In this document: one piece after another, positions 48,651 to 57,863 of the stretch
Numbering within the stretch: the stretch's first letter is position 1
Layout: every line of letters starts with the position of its first letter
Assembly: GCA_035934995.1 (NCBI GenBank)
Contig: DASYXI010000016.1
Location: 1 to 63,338, forward strand
Reading direction: 5' to 3'
From: REEB95 sp035934995
Lineage (GTDB): Bacteria; Pseudomonadota; Alphaproteobacteria; ATCC43930; CGMCC-115725
Length of the DNA: 63,338 bases
Notes under the pieces: generated by a model
Told to the model about the DNA's origin: nothing
Seen by the model: the letters and a program-made list of their open reading frames with translations, nothing else
The model's database searches: none
Made by a program: the position numbers and the translations under genes

Positions 48651-48704
48651 GGGCGGCTCCGTCGGATGGCGGTGCTGTCACAGTATATAGGTCCGGCGGC
48701 GTTC

Positions 48705-48724
48705 GTTTCACCCGCGGATGAAAC
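48705..48724. promoter_or_regulatory. Palindromic operator candidate between ArsR-type and MFS genes
   Basis: GTTTCACCCGCGGATGAAAC is a near-perfect 20-bp palindrome (GTTTCA / TGAAAC arms, CCGCGG centre). A minus-strand TATACT (rc of AGTATA at 48683-48688) fits a -10 box for the ArsR-type gene about 17-35 bases to the left, and the palindrome would cover its -35 region. Likely binding site of the ArsR-type protein. Confidence 0.6.
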
Positions 48725-48758
48725 GTCCGCGCCGCGCGGCCGCCTATTTCTTTCACGC

Positions 48759-50150
48759 ATGACAACCGACAAACCGCTCGCGCTCCGGCCCGTTGGCGTG
48801 GCGCTTACCGCCGCCAGCCTCGGCTTCGCCTTGATCCAGCTCGACGTCACCATCGTCAACGTCGCGCTGCCGCGCATCGGCGCCACGCTCGGCGCACCGG
48901 TCGACGCGCTGCAATGGGTGGTCGATGCCTATGCGCTGGTGTTTGCCGCGCTGCTGTTGACCGGCGGTCTGCTCGGCGACCGGTTCGGCGCGCGGCGGCT
49001 TTTCCGCGTCGGTCTCGGCGTGTTTGCGCTGGCGTCGCTCGGCTGCGGCGCCGCGCCGAACGCCGGCGCGCTGATCGCCATGCGCGCGCTGCAAGGCGTC
49101 GGTGCGGCGGCGATGCTGCCGAGCTCGCTGGCGTTGCTCAATCATGCCTGCCATCACGATGGGCGGCTGCGCGCGCGCGCCGTCGGCCTGTGGACCGCGG
49201 CGGGCGGCGTCACCATCGCCGCCGGTCCGCTGATCGGCGGCTTGCTCATCGCGGTCGCCAGTTGGCGGACGATCTTCCTCGTCAACCTGCCGATTTGCGC
49301 CGCCGGCGCATGGCTGACGGCGTATGTCGACGAGACCGAACGGACACCACGCGCCGCGCATTTGGACCTTGCCGGTCAAGTGTTCGCGGTCATGGCGTTG
49401 GCCGGGCTGATCGGCGGCGTCATCGAATTGCGCCCGTTGGGCGCGCTGCATCCCATCGTCATCGGCGCGTTCATCGTGGCGCTTGCGGCCGGTGCGGCAT
49501 TCGTTCGCTGCGAAGCGCGCAGCCGCGCGCCGATGGTGCCGCTGCGTTTTCTTCGCCTGCCGAGTTTCGCGCCGGCGGTCGGTTTCGGCATTCTCGCGAA
49601 CCTCACCTATTACGGCGTCGTGTTCGTGCTGAGCCTTTATCTCCAGCGCGTGCTCGGTTACAGCGCCTTGACCGCCGGCCTCGCCTATCTGCCGTTGACC
49701 GCGACCTTTATCGTCTCGAACGTGGCGAGCGGTTGGCTCGCCGGCCGCGTCGGCACGCGCGGGCCGATGATCGTCGGCGCGCTGATCGGCGCCGCGGGAT
49801 TCGCGCTGTTGCTCGGTCTCGGCCCGCACACGCCTTATGTCCAAATGCTGCCGGGCTTCGCGCTGATCCCGCTTGGCATGGGCCTGGCGGTGCCGGCGAT
49901 GACGACGACGGTCCTTAGCTCCGTCGACAAATCGGCATCGGGCATCGCCGCCGCGGTGCTGAACGCCGCGCGCCAGGCCGGCGGCGCGGTCGGCGTCGCG
50001 GTGTTCGGCGCCTTCGCCGGCAACGATAACCTCGTGAATGGTCTGCATGCCGGCGTGCTGACGGCGTCGGTGGCCATGCTGGCGGCCGCCGGTCTCGCCG
50101 CCTGGGGCATCCGCCGACGTCGAGCCGTCGTCCAACCCGAGCGCGCCTGA
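48759..50150 (+). CDS. MFS exporter, DHA2 (14-TMS) family
   Basis: 463 residues, about 14 membrane helices. Typical DHA2 features: LDVTIVNVALPRIGATLGAP in helix 1 (motif D1), GDRFGARRLFRVG (motif A), ALQGVGAAAMLPSSLAL, and LNAARQAGGAVGVAVFG in the last third. Exports drugs or dyes; substrate unknown. The ATG at 48759 is preferred because the 31 codons upstream overlap the palindromic operator. Regulated, most likely, by the divergent ArsR-type protein. Confidence 0.9.
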   Translation: MTTDKPLALRPVGVALTAASLGFALIQLDVTIVNVALPRIGATLGAPVDALQWVVDAYALVFAALLLTGGLLGDRFGARRLFRVGLGVFALASLGCGAAPNAGALIAMRALQGVGAAAMLPSSLALLNHACHHDGRLRARAVGLWTAAGGVTIAAGPLIGGLLIAVASWRTIFLVNLPICAAGAWLTAYVDETERTPRAAHLDLAGQVFAVMALAGLIGGVIELRPLGALHPIVIGAFIVALAAGAAFVRCEARSRAPMVPLRFLRLPSFAPAVGFGILANLTYYGVVFVLSLYLQRVLGYSALTAGLAYLPLTATFIVSNVASGWLAGRVGTRGPMIVGALIGAAGFALLLGLGPHTPYVQMLPGFALIPLGMGLAVPAMTTTVLSSVDKSASGIAAAVLNAARQAGGAVGVAVFGAFAGNDNLVNGLHAGVLTASVAMLAAAGLAAWGIRRRRAVVQPERA

Positions 50151-50158
50151 GCGCCGAT

Positions 50159-51007
50159 TCAGTTCAAGGCCGCGACGGCGCCGTCGGTTACGGCGCGCAG
50201 GAAGGCGATGCTCTCGGCTTCGCGGTCGCGCGTCGCCGCGATGCGGCTGGCAGGCGCGATCGCCGCCGTGAAGCCGCGCGTGTGCCAGTGACCGAGGGGC
50301 GGCAGCGGCGGCAGCCGCGCGGCGTCGGGATAGGGATAAGGGCTGACGTAGAAATAAGGCTCGTCGTACCAATCGTCGCCCGGCGACAGACCGGCATTCA
50401 CGGAACGGACGCGATCGACTCCACCGGCATCAAGCAAAGCCAGCGTGGCGATGTCGAAATGGTGCGGCCAGCAGCGCACCGCCGATGTCGCGAAGCCGCG
50501 GCCGGCCATCGCCGCCCGGACACCGTCGAGCGCGCGATCGGCATTGGCGAACCACGCCGCCAGCTCGACGAATGCGTCGGCGAGCCCAGCGACCGCATAG
50601 GTTCCGCCGTCGGCGACCGCGTGCGCGGGTATCGTGTAAGGCGCCGGCGCGTCGAGGTCGGCCGGATCGAAGCCAAGCGCGGCGATCTGCGTACCGAGCC
50701 ACTGGCGCACGGCGACATCGCGCTGGCCGTCCAGGTGCAGGGTCGGTGTGCCGCCGTTGTCGAGCACGATAAGCGTGAGATCGGCGATCTTCAGCCCAAG
50801 GCGAACGCCGTCGCGGAGTGCGTGGGTGGTGAAACCGTCGAGCCGGTCGTCCCAGCCCAGGTTGGTATGCGCATCGTCCGGCCGCGCCGGTATATAGGCG
50901 CGCGCCGCGCGGGCGAGCCATTGCGTCGCGTGATGCGCCTGGAGTCGAGCTTCCCGCAGCTGGCTGCGGTCGACTCCGCGCAACGGCCGCCACGCTGTTC
51001 CATCCAT
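50159..51007 (-). CDS. Uncharacterised protein
   Basis: 282 residues, no signal peptide, no membrane helix. Residues of note: RCWPHHFDIATLALLD (about 183-198, with two adjacent His) and a Tyr-rich segment GDDWYDEPYFYVSPYPYP (about 219-236). I do not recognise the family; the WPHHFD / PYFYVSPYP pattern is also seen in DUF5996-like proteins, but the rest does not fit closely. It is a cytosolic protein convergent with the MFS gene and diverges from the Rieske-flavodoxin gene. Confidence 0.75.
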   Translation of the reverse strand: MDGTAWRPLRGVDRSQLREARLQAHHATQWLARAARAYIPARPDDAHTNLGWDDRLDGFTTHALRDGVRLGLKIADLTLIVLDNGGTPTLHLDGQRDVAVRQWLGTQIAALGFDPADLDAPAPYTIPAHAVADGGTYAVAGLADAFVELAAWFANADRALDGVRAAMAGRGFATSAVRCWPHHFDIATLALLDAGGVDRVRSVNAGLSPGDDWYDEPYFYVSPYPYPDAARLPPLPPLGHWHTRGFTAAIAPASRIAATRDREAESIAFLRAVTDGAVAALN

Positions 51008-51157
51008 GACGGGCTTCCTTTCGCCAGCTTAATCCGCGGGCCGCGGCGGCTGAAGTAACATGCCGGTGAAGCCGCCTTTTATGGTGGATTGAACGCCGCG
51101 TCGAGTTCCCATCAAATACCGGCATTCGAGAGAAACGCGCCGAGAGGAGATGCATCC

Positions 51158-52279
51158 ATGGCCCGGGAACCCGAATGGATCGACGTCGGGGCTGCCGACG
51201 ATCTCGCCAAGCATTCGTGCCAGCCGATGAAGGTGCGGCGCGCGGACATCGCGCTCTCGTATCGCGACGGCGTGTTCGGCGCCATCGCCAATACGTGCAA
51301 CCACGTCGGCGGGCCCTTGGGCGAAGGCACGCTCGACGAGGCCGGATTCATAAGGTGTCCGTGGCACGGCTGGAAGTTCGATCGCTGCACCGGCAAAGGC
51401 GAGCCCGGTTTTGAAGACGATTGCGTGCCCGCGTTTCCGGTGAAGGTCGAAAAGGGCCGCGTTCTGGTCGATCTCGCCAATCCGACCCGGCGCATGAAGA
51501 AGCCGCATGCGCCGCATCCGCTGTCGCGCGAACCGGTGCGCGCGCCCGGCCCGCTGCGCCTCGCGGGCATCTCGACCACCGTCATGGACGCGGCCCATCC
51601 GCGCTTCTCCGGTTCCGACCATCTGCTCGATTGCGCCTTGGCCGAAGGTCGCCGGCTCGGCGCCGAGACCAAGCTCATCACGCTCAACAATCTCAAGTTC
51701 CGGGCCTGCGAGGGCTATTTCTCCAAGAGCTATTACGCCTGCACCTGGCCGTGCTCGATCACGCAGATGGATCCGACCGACCAGATGGATCAGGTATACG
51801 AGACGCTGGTGTTCTGGGCCGATGCCGTCATCGTCGCGACGCCGATCCGCTGGGGCTCGGCATCGTCGCTTTATTTCAAGATGGTGGAGCGCCTCAACTG
51901 CGCCCAAGTGGACATTTCGCGGAACGAAAAACTTCTGATCTGCAACAAAGTCGCGGCCTTCATCGTCGTCGGCGGCCAGGACAACATCCAGGCCGTCGCC
52001 GGCTCGATGCTGGGCTTCTTTGCCGAGCTCGGCTTCCTGTTTCCGCAATTCCCGTACATCGCCCACTCGCGCGGCTGGTCGCACGAGGACATGGAAAACA
52101 ACGTGCGCATCGTGCGCGAGTCGAAATCGCTGGCCGAGGGCGCCGCCGCGCTCGCCGGGCGCTGTCTGGAGCTCGCCGGCAAGCTCGTCGAGGCCGAGGC
52201 GGTACCGCCGCCGGTGACCTCCGGCGGGCGCAAGGGCCGCCCGATCATGGAAGAAGAAGAGACGGTCGATCCGGATTAG
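51158..52279 (+). CDS. Rieske ferredoxin - flavodoxin-like (NAD(P)H-dependent FMN reductase) fusion protein
   Basis: 373 residues. Residues 1-110 form a Rieske domain with complete [2Fe-2S] ligands Cys47-x-His49 and Cys67-PW-His70. Residues about 132-345 are an NADPH-dependent FMN-reductase/flavodoxin fold: RLAGISTTVMD starts the FMN phosphate loop and VIVATPIRWGSASSLYFKMVERL is the second FMN site. No membrane segment. Both halves are complete, so it could pass electrons from FMN to an iron-sulphur centre in one chain. The start ATG has GAGGAG 9 bases upstream. Only 32 bases separate it from the flavin amine oxidase, so they probably form an operon. Acidic tail EEEETVDPD. Confidence 0.85.
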   Translation: MAREPEWIDVGAADDLAKHSCQPMKVRRADIALSYRDGVFGAIANTCNHVGGPLGEGTLDEAGFIRCPWHGWKFDRCTGKGEPGFEDDCVPAFPVKVEKGRVLVDLANPTRRMKKPHAPHPLSREPVRAPGPLRLAGISTTVMDAAHPRFSGSDHLLDCALAEGRRLGAETKLITLNNLKFRACEGYFSKSYYACTWPCSITQMDPTDQMDQVYETLVFWADAVIVATPIRWGSASSLYFKMVERLNCAQVDISRNEKLLICNKVAAFIVVGGQDNIQAVAGSMLGFFAELGFLFPQFPYIAHSRGWSHEDMENNVRIVRESKSLAEGAAALAGRCLELAGKLVEAEAVPPPVTSGGRKGRPIMEEEETVDPD

Positions 52280-52311
52280 GACGGCGATTTTTTTGCATTG
52301 GGGGAGAACGC

Positions 52312-53850
52312 ATGGCGCGCTCGCTTTACGCGCGGTTGCACCGACGGTACGGGCAGCCAATTTCCGGCCGCGATCAACAACGGTTGGTGCGCGACCGCAT
52401 CGCCTGGTTCAAGCGGCGCTTCCCAATCGAGCAATGGCTGGCGGCGAGCGAAGCCGCGCCTAAGGCTCGGCGGCCGCGCGTGGTCATCGTCGGCGGCGGA
52501 TTTGCCGGCCTCATGGCGGGTTTCATTCTGGCGAACAGCCACAAGGTCACCGTCTTCGAGGCGCGCCCGCGCGTCGGCGGCCGCGTCTGGAGCTGGATCG
52601 ACGGCCGATCCAAGCAGATCACCGAGGCCGGCGGCGAGTTCATCGGCTATGCCCATCCGCTGTGGATGAGCCTCGCCGAGCATTTCAAGCTCGGTCTGTC
52701 GATGATCACCGACGACGACGACTATGCCGCGCTCAATCTCGAGATGCCGACGCAGTTCGGCGGCAAGCTCCTGCCGGCGAAGACGGTCGAGCGCATTTAC
52801 GACGAGATGACCGGCGCGATCAACCGGCTATGCCGCGAGGCGCGTAGCCTGACCAAGCCTTACAAGCCCTGGCTCGCGCCGCACGCCGAACGCCGGGACA
52901 GCCGGTCGATCGCCGACTGGATCGACAAGCTGGACGTTTCCTCCACGGCGAAGGCGGTGATCAAGGCGCAATTCGCCAATAACAACGGCGTGCCCGCGAC
53001 ACGGCAAAGCTATCTCGGGATCTTGGCCCTGGTCGCCGGGGCCGCGCATGCGCAAACCGGCAAGGAGGCGCATGCCGATTCCTATTTCACCCAGGTCGAG
53101 AATGTCCGCTGCGAAAATGGCAACCAGTCGTTGGCGTTCCGCCTGGCTGAAACGATCGAACGGCAAGGCGGCGAGGTGCGGCTATCCAACTGGGTCAAGC
53201 GCATCGCGGTTGACGAGCGCGGCGTCACCGTGACGCCGTGGCGCGGGCGGCCGGTGACGGCCGATCACGCGGTGCTGGCGGTGCCGCCCAGCGCCTGGGA
53301 CCGAATCGAGATCGATCCGCCGATCGACCCGGCCTATCGCATGTCGATGGGAACGGTGGTGAAATATTTCAGCCGGGTGCAAGAGCGGTTCTGGTTCGCC
53401 AGCAAGCTCTCGCCCAACAGCACGTCCGAGAATTTCGGCATGACCTGGGACGCGACCGACAATCAGATGCAGGCGCCGGGACAGGATATCCGTTTTGCGC
53501 TGTTTGCCGGCGGCAAGGCCGCCGAACAGGCGCTTTCCGTCTACGACAAACGCCATCCGATGCGCCTCCATCGCTTCTACGACCGGCGCATCGGGCAGGT
53601 CTACAAGGGCTATCCCGCCAGCCGCGAACGCTGGCCGCGCTTTGTCGCCTGGCCGCTGGAGCCCTGGACCTGGGGTGGATATTCCTGCCCGGCGCCCGGC
53701 GAAGTGACCCGAATCGGCAAATTCCTGAGCCAGCCGTTCCACCGGCGTCTGCATTTCGCCGGCGAGCATGTCTGCCTGCCGTTCTACGGCTTCATGGAAG
53801 GCGCGCTGCAATCGGGCGCGATGGCGGCCAGGTCGATCCTGAAATACTGA
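52312..53850 (+). CDS. Flavin-containing amine oxidase
   Basis: 512 residues of the monoamine/L-amino-acid oxidase family. FAD loop VVIVGGGFAGLMAGF (about 59-73), EARPRVGGRVWSW, GGEFIGY, and the C-terminal FAD cradle FAGEHVCLPFYGFMEGALQSG (about 480-500). No Tat or Sec signal, so cytosolic. GGGGAG precedes the ATG. Together with the preceding Rieske-flavodoxin protein it may form an electron-transfer pair, although typical family members use O2 directly. Confidence 0.9.
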   Translation: MARSLYARLHRRYGQPISGRDQQRLVRDRIAWFKRRFPIEQWLAASEAAPKARRPRVVIVGGGFAGLMAGFILANSHKVTVFEARPRVGGRVWSWIDGRSKQITEAGGEFIGYAHPLWMSLAEHFKLGLSMITDDDDYAALNLEMPTQFGGKLLPAKTVERIYDEMTGAINRLCREARSLTKPYKPWLAPHAERRDSRSIADWIDKLDVSSTAKAVIKAQFANNNGVPATRQSYLGILALVAGAAHAQTGKEAHADSYFTQVENVRCENGNQSLAFRLAETIERQGGEVRLSNWVKRIAVDERGVTVTPWRGRPVTADHAVLAVPPSAWDRIEIDPPIDPAYRMSMGTVVKYFSRVQERFWFASKLSPNSTSENFGMTWDATDNQMQAPGQDIRFALFAGGKAAEQALSVYDKRHPMRLHRFYDRRIGQVYKGYPASRERWPRFVAWPLEPWTWGGYSCPAPGEVTRIGKFLSQPFHRRLHFAGEHVCLPFYGFMEGALQSGAMAARSILKY

Positions 53851-53916
53851 AGAGTCCTCGCGTAGCACAGGCGAAGGCCGAATTGAGGCCATCGCCGTCG
53901 TGCGAAGCAGTATCTT

Positions 53917-55392
53917 TTAGGGAATCTTGCGCGCGGCGTAAGGGAACCAGTCGGGCTTGCGTTCCTGCACGTAGTCGAGATGCACGTGCTTCGGCTCGCG
54001 GAAGGCGTCGAGCCCCTCGGCGCCCAATTCGCGGCCGATGCCGCTGTGGCGCATGCCGCCGAACGGCGCGGCGTTGTTGTCGGCCAGCGGATCGTTGATC
54101 CAGAAGCTGCCCGCCTTGATGTTCTCCATCGCCTTCATCGCGATCTCGAGGCTCTTGGTGTAGATCGACGCGCCCAACCCGTATTCGGAATCGTTGGCGA
54201 GGCGGATCGCGTCGGCGGCGTCCTTGGCGCGGAAGATCGACACCACCGGCCCGAACAATTCCTCGCTGGTGGCGATGCCGCCATGGCGCACGTTGGTCAA
54301 AACCGTCGGCTGGAAGAAATGGCCGGCGAGCCCGTTCGGCTGGAACCGCTTGCCGCCGAGCGCGCACTGCGCCCCCTCTTTGAGCGCGGTTGCAACCTGG
54401 CGTTCCAGCTTGTCGACGGCGTCCGCCGAGATCAACGGCCCCATGTCGGTCTTGGGGTCCATCGGGTCGCCGACCTTCAGCGTCTTGACGTGATCGACGA
54501 TGCGCCGCGTGAATTCGTCGGCGATCGGTTCGACGACGTAGATTCTCTTTGACGACGTGCAAACCTGGCCGGCGTTCAGCAGCCGCGCCCAGGCCGCGCC
54601 GGGCACGGCGACATCGAGGTCGGCGTCGGCGAACACGATCAGCGGATCGATGCCGCCCAGCTCGAGATTCACTTTCTTGAGTTGCGCGCCGGCTGAAGCC
54701 GCGATCTGCCGGCCGACGGCGGTCGAGCCGGTGAAGGCGATCATGTCGACGCCGGGATGCTCGGTCAGCAGCTTGCCGGTTTCGCCGGCGCCGGTGATCA
54801 TGTTGATCACGCCCGGCGGCAGGACGTCGTAGCACGCGGCCATCAGCAGGTTCGCCAGCGGGTTCTGGTGTGGCGGCTTGCAGACGACGGTGTTCCCGGC
54901 GGCGATCGCCGGCGCCACCTTCCATATCATCAGCAGCAGCGGAAAATTGAACGGCGCGATGCATGCGACCACGCCATACGGCTCCTTGCGCACGAAATTG
55001 ACCTGATGTTCGGCGACCGGCGGCACGGTGAGGCCAAGCGACGAGCGCGCGACCTCGGCGAAATAATCGAACGCCTCGGTGACCCACTGCACGCAATCGA
55101 TCGATTCGATCAGCGGCTTGCCGGTCTCCTGCGTCATCAGCGTGGCAATCGGCTTCTGCTGTTTGCGGATGCGCGCCGCGATCGCGTGCAGCAATTCGGC
55201 CTTGTCGAGGCCTGGCAGCCGCCACCAGCCGGGCTGCGCCGCGCGCGCCGCCGCCACCGCTTCGTCGATGTCGGCCGCGCTGCAAGCCGGAATGCTGTCG
55301 AGCGGCGCCAGGGTCGCCGGGTTGTGAATCGGGATCGCGGCGTTGGATTTGGCCAGACTAAATTTCCCGTTAATCAGGATCGGTCGAATCAT
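53917..55392 (-). CDS. Aldehyde dehydrogenase
   Basis: 491 residues of the NAD(P)+-dependent ALDH superfamily; catalytic Cys in NAGQVCTSSKRI, general-base Glu in LELGGIDPL, cofactor loop FTGSTAVGR, substrate anchor IAPFNFPLL. Similar to betaine-aldehyde and gamma-(glutamyl)aminobutyraldehyde dehydrogenases. It follows the FAD oxidoreductase gene by 21 bases and would oxidise the aldehyde made by an amine oxidase. Confidence 0.92.
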   Translation of the reverse strand: MIRPILINGKFSLAKSNAAIPIHNPATLAPLDSIPACSAADIDEAVAAARAAQPGWWRLPGLDKAELLHAIAARIRKQQKPIATLMTQETGKPLIESIDCVQWVTEAFDYFAEVARSSLGLTVPPVAEHQVNFVRKEPYGVVACIAPFNFPLLLMIWKVAPAIAAGNTVVCKPPHQNPLANLLMAACYDVLPPGVINMITGAGETGKLLTEHPGVDMIAFTGSTAVGRQIAASAGAQLKKVNLELGGIDPLIVFADADLDVAVPGAAWARLLNAGQVCTSSKRIYVVEPIADEFTRRIVDHVKTLKVGDPMDPKTDMGPLISADAVDKLERQVATALKEGAQCALGGKRFQPNGLAGHFFQPTVLTNVRHGGIATSEELFGPVVSIFRAKDAADAIRLANDSEYGLGASIYTKSLEIAMKAMENIKAGSFWINDPLADNNAAPFGGMRHSGIGRELGAEGLDAFREPKHVHLDYVQERKPDWFPYAARKIP

Positions 55393-55413
55393 GCGCGCCT
55401 CCTGCGCGTCAGG

Positions 55414-56808
55414 TTAATGCCGCGTCAGCCGCTCGGCGAGCGATTTACCGTCGGGCGCGACGCCGGTGCGCTCGGCTTTCCTGTCGAGATTCCAATAGGC
55501 GCGCTGGATGTAATGGACCGCGAGCCAGCGCAGCGGCTCGATCTCCCAATTCGGCGAGCGGTGGTTGACGCAGGGTAGTTCGGTGAGCGGCGAGCACGCG
55601 CCGGCGATCAGATCGGCGAGCACGCGGCCGGCGAGGTTGGTCGTAGCGACGCCGTTGCCGACATAGCCGCGCGCGCTCGCCACATTTTGGACCGGGTCGA
55701 AGCGCATGGTCGGCATGAAATCGCGCGGCACGCCGAGTGGCCCGCCCCAGGCATGGGTGAAGCGTACGGCCTTGAGGCGCGGGAACCAGGCGCGGACATT
55801 GTCCTCGAACATGCGAATCGTCGGCGCGTGGCGGTCGTAGGCATCGTCGATCCGCGAGCCGAAGTGATAGGGCGCGCCGCGGCCGCCGAACAGGATGCGT
55901 CCGTCCGCCGTCTTGGCCATGTATTCGATGGTGAGGCGGCAGGAATCGATGTCCTCGCGATTGCGCCAGCCGATCGCGTCCCAATCGGCCGCGGACAAGG
56001 GCTCGGTCAACGCCATCAGCGAATAGACCGGGATCAATTGCCGGTGCAGCGGCTTGAGACGCGTGAGATAGGCCTCGCCGCACAGCACGACGGTCTTGGC
56101 GCGGACGTCGCCGGCGGCGGTGTGCAGCACCGGCCGGGCGCCGGGCGTGAAACCGGTCACGTCGGTGCGCTCGTAAATCGTCGCGCCGCGCCGCTCGACC
56201 GCGCGCGCTAGGCCCCGCACCAACCGGCCGGGATGGATGCTGGCCGCGTCCTTGTAGAACACCGCGCCGAGCACGCCTTCGATCCGCACCCGCGCATCGG
56301 TCTGCGCCTTATCAAGCAACGCGACGCGGTCTTCGAGCCCGAGCGCCACGAACGCGGCATGGGCATCGCGCACCGCCGGCAGCTGCGCCGGCCCGTGTGC
56401 GACCGACAGGCTGCCGCCTTTGACGAACTCGATGTCGAAGTCCTCGTGCACGGCGACCCGCGCCACTTCGTCGACGGAGGCGGCCATCGCACGGTAAAGC
56501 GCGACGGCTTTTTCCCGTCCGAATTTCTCTGCGATCACGCCCGGGCTCACCGGGAAATGCGCGCTGCACCACGAGCCGTTGCGCCCCGAGGCGCCGAAGC
56601 CGGCGACCTCGCGCTCGACGATCGCGATCTTGAGCGACGGTTGCCGCGCCAGCAGGTAATAGGCGGTCCACAAGCCGGTATAGCCGGCGCCGAGGATCGC
56701 CACGTCGACCGCGGTCGATCCGGCCAGGGCCGGCCGCGGCGTCAAATCGTCGCCGCAGGTCTCGAGCCAGAAGCTGACGCCCGCGTAATCCTTCGTCGGG
56801 TCCTGCAT
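55414..56808 (-). CDS. FAD-dependent oxidoreductase (PuuB/gamma-glutamylputrescine oxidase-like)
   Basis: 464 residues of the DAO family: VDVAILGAGYTGLWTAYYLL (about 34-53), ASGRNGSWCSAHFP, and FTHAWGGPLGVPRDFMPTMRF near the C-terminus. The start MQDPTKDYAGVSFW is preferred over an ATG five codons upstream. Relatives oxidise gamma-glutamylputrescine, sarcosine-like or other amino compounds. Paired with the aldehyde dehydrogenase it resembles PuuB-PuuC of putrescine catabolism; a glutamylpolyamine synthetase is not visible. Confidence 0.9.
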   Translation of the reverse strand: MQDPTKDYAGVSFWLETCGDDLTPRPALAGSTAVDVAILGAGYTGLWTAYYLLARQPSLKIAIVEREVAGFGASGRNGSWCSAHFPVSPGVIAEKFGREKAVALYRAMAASVDEVARVAVHEDFDIEFVKGGSLSVAHGPAQLPAVRDAHAAFVALGLEDRVALLDKAQTDARVRIEGVLGAVFYKDAASIHPGRLVRGLARAVERRGATIYERTDVTGFTPGARPVLHTAAGDVRAKTVVLCGEAYLTRLKPLHRQLIPVYSLMALTEPLSAADWDAIGWRNREDIDSCRLTIEYMAKTADGRILFGGRGAPYHFGSRIDDAYDRHAPTIRMFEDNVRAWFPRLKAVRFTHAWGGPLGVPRDFMPTMRFDPVQNVASARGYVGNGVATTNLAGRVLADLIAGACSPLTELPCVNHRSPNWEIEPLRWLAVHYIQRAYWNLDRKAERTGVAPDGKSLAERLTRH

Positions 56809-56927
56809 CGCGTGCCATGGCAACCGATCGCGGGTCCGGCTGCAAGCGCCGCGAACGCGGTTCAGTCCCGAAGGTCCTTGCCATTATCGTGCCGCGCCGC
56901 CATTTATCTGGTCGGATAAGGAGCCCA

Positions 56928-57863
56928 ATGGACGCAATTATCGGCAAACCCGGCAAAGGGCCGGCGCCAGGCGCCGCGGTCGACGCGGCGATCAAGGACG
57001 GTTCGACCGCGACGTTCATGGCCGACGTGATCGACGCCTCGGCCGAGGCGGCGATCGTCGTCGATTTCTGGGCGCCATGGTGCGGCCCGTGCAAGCAGCT
57101 CGGTCCGGCGCTCGAGAAGGCCGTCAAGGACTCGAAGGGCGCGGTACGCCTGGTCAAGATCAACGTCGACGAGAATCCCGAGCTGGCGCAGCAGATGCGC
57201 ATCCAGTCGATCCCGGCGGTTTATGCCTTCAAGGACGGTCGGCCGGTCGACGGTTTCGTCGGCGCCCTGCCTGACACGCAGGTTAAGCAATTCGTCCAGC
57301 GCCTGGCCGGGCTCGCCGGCGGCGCCGCCGCGTCGCCGATCGCCGATGCGCTGGCGCTTGCCAAGGAAGCGCATGCCGCCGGCGACACGGCGCGTGCGGT
57401 CAACATTTGGACCCAGGTGCTGCAACACGAGCCGGAGAACCTAGAAGCGCTGGTTGGGCTTACGCGCGCGGCGCTCGCGCAGAAGGACGTCACCCGTGCC
57501 AAGGCGCTGATCGCGCGCGTGCCCGCCGATCAGGCGAATCATGCCGACGTCGCCGCCGTGAAGATCGCGCTCGAGCTGGCCGAAGCCGGGCAGAAGGCCG
57601 CCGGCGAGGTTGGCAAGCTCGAGGCCCGGCTCGCCGCCGATGCCAAGGACCATCAGGCGCGGCTCGATCTTGCCGTGGCGCTGTTCGCCGCCGGCGACCG
57701 CGAGAAGGCGATCGACCAGCTGTTCGAGATCATCAAGCGCGACCGGGCCTGGAACGAGGAGGCGGCGCGGCGGCAGCTGCTGAAATTCTTCGAAGCCATC
57801 GGCCTCGCCGATCCGCTCACCGTCGCCGCGCGCCGGCGACTTTCGACCATCTTGTTCGCATGA
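56928..57863 (+). CDS. cnoX: Thioredoxin-TPR protein (CnoX/YbbN-like co-chaperone)
   Basis: 311 residues. Thioredoxin domain (about 25-130) with active site WCGPC (Cys52, Cys55), followed by TPR-like helices (about 140-300). The CxxC is intact here, unlike E. coli CnoX, so it may be an active disulphide reductase, as reported for some alphaproteobacterial CnoX. AAGGAG precedes the ATG. The stop overlaps the LON-domain gene by ATGA. Confidence 0.9.
   Translation: MDAIIGKPGKGPAPGAAVDAAIKDGSTATFMADVIDASAEAAIVVDFWAPWCGPCKQLGPALEKAVKDSKGAVRLVKINVDENPELAQQMRIQSIPAVYAFKDGRPVDGFVGALPDTQVKQFVQRLAGLAGGAAASPIADALALAKEAHAAGDTARAVNIWTQVLQHEPENLEALVGLTRAALAQKDVTRAKALIARVPADQANHADVAAVKIALELAEAGQKAAGEVGKLEARLAADAKDHQARLDLAVALFAAGDREKAIDQLFEIIKRDRAWNEEAARRQLLKFFEAIGLADPLTVAARRRLSTILFA

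Noticed and set aside
48753..50372. A 539-codon open frame opposite the MFS exporter
   Set aside because: The MFS protein with its motifs is the real gene; the antisense product is Arg/Asp/Gln-rich without domain signs.
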